64,000 nt of DNA from Polynucleobacter sp. Latsch14-2 (GTDB taxonomy: Bacteria; Pseudomonadota; Gammaproteobacteria; Burkholderiales; Burkholderiaceae). The stretch covers positions 1 through 64,000 of the forward strand of contig NZ_JACVPL010000006.1 of NCBI RefSeq assembly GCF_018881925.1, given 5' to 3'. The notes beneath the pieces are model-generated. The model was not told the DNA's origin. It did no database searches and saw only the letters and a program-made list of their open reading frames with translations. The position numbers were made by a program, and so were the translations under genes. This document shows, piece after piece, positions 63,310 to 64,000 of the stretch (the stretch's first letter is position 1; the number at the start of each line of letters is the position of its first letter).

Positions 63310-64000
63310 ATGGCAAAAGCCCCAATGCGTGTCGCCGTCACAGGCGCAGCCGGTCAAATCGGATATTCCCTCTTGTTCCGCATCGCCAATGGCGATCTCT
63401 TGGGCAAAGATCAGCCCGTGATTCTTCAATTGCTAGAAATTCCCGATGAGAAGGCCCAAAAAGCATTAGCTGGCGTAATGATGGAGCTAGAAGATTGCGC
63501 TTTCCCACTTTTGGCCGGCATGAGTGCGCACTCTGATCCGATGACCGCGTTTAAAGACATTGATGTTGCCCTATTGGTAGGCGCACGTCCAAGAGGACCA
63601 GGCATGGAGCGCAAAGATTTACTCTCTGCCAATGCCCAGATCTTTACTGCCCAAGGTAAAGCCTTGAATGCTGTAGCTAAACGGACTGTAAAAGTATTGG
63701 TGGTTGGTAATCCTGCGAATACCAATGCTTACATCGCTATGAAATCAGCACCAGATTTACCGGCAAAGAATTTCACAGCTATGTTGCGCCTCGATCACAA
63801 TCGCGCGCTTTCACAATTAGCTAACAAGCTAAATAAACCGGTTGCTGATATTGAGAAGCTAGTTGTTTGGGGTAACCATAGCCCAACCATGTACCCTGAC
63901 TATCGCTTTGCAACTATCGAAGGCAAGTCAGTAAAGGACAGCATCAATGACGCCGCTTGGAATAAAGATACATTTATTCCAACCGTTGGCAAGCGTGGTG
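63310..64000 (+). CDS. mdh: Malate dehydrogenase (3' end beyond window)
   Basis: The first 230 codons of a lactate/malate-dehydrogenase family enzyme, open to the right edge. It begins [20 protein letters not shown] with the NAD motif [30 protein letters not shown] and the catalytic His190 in [11 protein letters not shown] give the malate-specific active site; the Arg-rich GARPR loop favours malate over lactate. A GGAG precedes the ATG. It converts malate to oxaloacetate in the TCA cycle with the adjacent sdh and gltA genes. Confidence 0.95.
   Translation, partial: MAKAPMRVAVTGAAGQIGYSLLFRIANGDLLGKDQPVILQLLEIPDEKAQKALAGVMMELEDCAFPLLAGMSAHSDPMTAFKDIDVALLVGARPRGPGMERKDLLSANAQIFTAQGKALNAVAKRTVKVLVVGNPANTNAYIAMKSAPDLPAKNFTAMLRLDHNRALSQLANKLNKPVADIEKLVVWGNHSPTMYPDYRFATIEGKSVKDSINDAAWNKDTFIPTVGKRG

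Noticed and set aside
1-64000. tRNA, rRNA or CRISPR features
   Set aside because: I looked for cloverleaf ends, conserved rRNA stretches and regularly spaced repeats and found none.

Overview
The window reads as a stretch of a compact, moderately AT-rich betaproteobacterial chromosome, most likely Polynucleobacter or a close Burkholderiaceae relative. This rests on gene order (sdhCDAB-sdhE-gltA-leuC-lipoprotein-leuD-leuB-asd-fimV-truA-trpF-trpB-trpA-accD-folC-SPOR-cvpA-purF-metZ, with a gntR/mdh pair beside sdh) and on very short intergenic gaps. No search could be run, so the genus is an inference. No gene-free stretch exceeds 300 bases. I saw no rRNA, tRNA or CRISPR array.

1-4,200 is accessory. 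It opens with the end of an IS3-family insertion sequence cut by the window edge. Next is a three-gene leftward unit (alpha/beta hydrolase, TolC-like outer-membrane protein, Ser/Thr-rich exported protein), then an orphan DUF4118 membrane protein, a perfect FNR-type palindrome before a small exported Pro/Ala-rich protein, and a periplasmic protein with an internal duplication.

4,291-24,980 is mostly housekeeping: a beta-hydroxyacid dehydrogenase with a YqiA-like esterase and a DUF3108 protein; a small K+-channel-like protein; the mltG-tmk-holB-tatD-ankyrin operon; ygfZ, a NRDE protein, selO, msrB, yciB-bolA, a parvulin, gloA, an ABC-F ATPase, yhhQ, a glutaryl-CoA dehydrogenase and mnmH.

24,987-40,679 is a sulfur-oxidation island. 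Leftward lie a persulfide-dioxygenase-like gene, soxCDYZAXB, an exported DsrE-like protein, a SoxH-like metallohydrolase, a small cytochrome c, three YeeE/YedE transporters and a DUF442 phosphatase-like protein. Rightward from the same control region lie a type II sulfide:quinone oxidoreductase, a TauE/SafE exporter and modBC. Together these could import thiosulfate, oxidise sulfide to persulfide and sulfite, run the SoxCD-containing periplasmic cycle to sulfate, export sulfite and supply molybdenum for SoxC. The divergent region holds three related half-sites that look like an operator array.

40,707-64,000 is conserved biosynthesis and the TCA cycle, nearly all leftward (metZ, purF, cvpA, folC, accD, trp, leu, asd, gltA, sdh). 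It ends with a GntR/UTRA regulator divergent from mdh, which is cut by the right edge. A perfect inverted repeat lies over the predicted promoters of both gntR and mdh.
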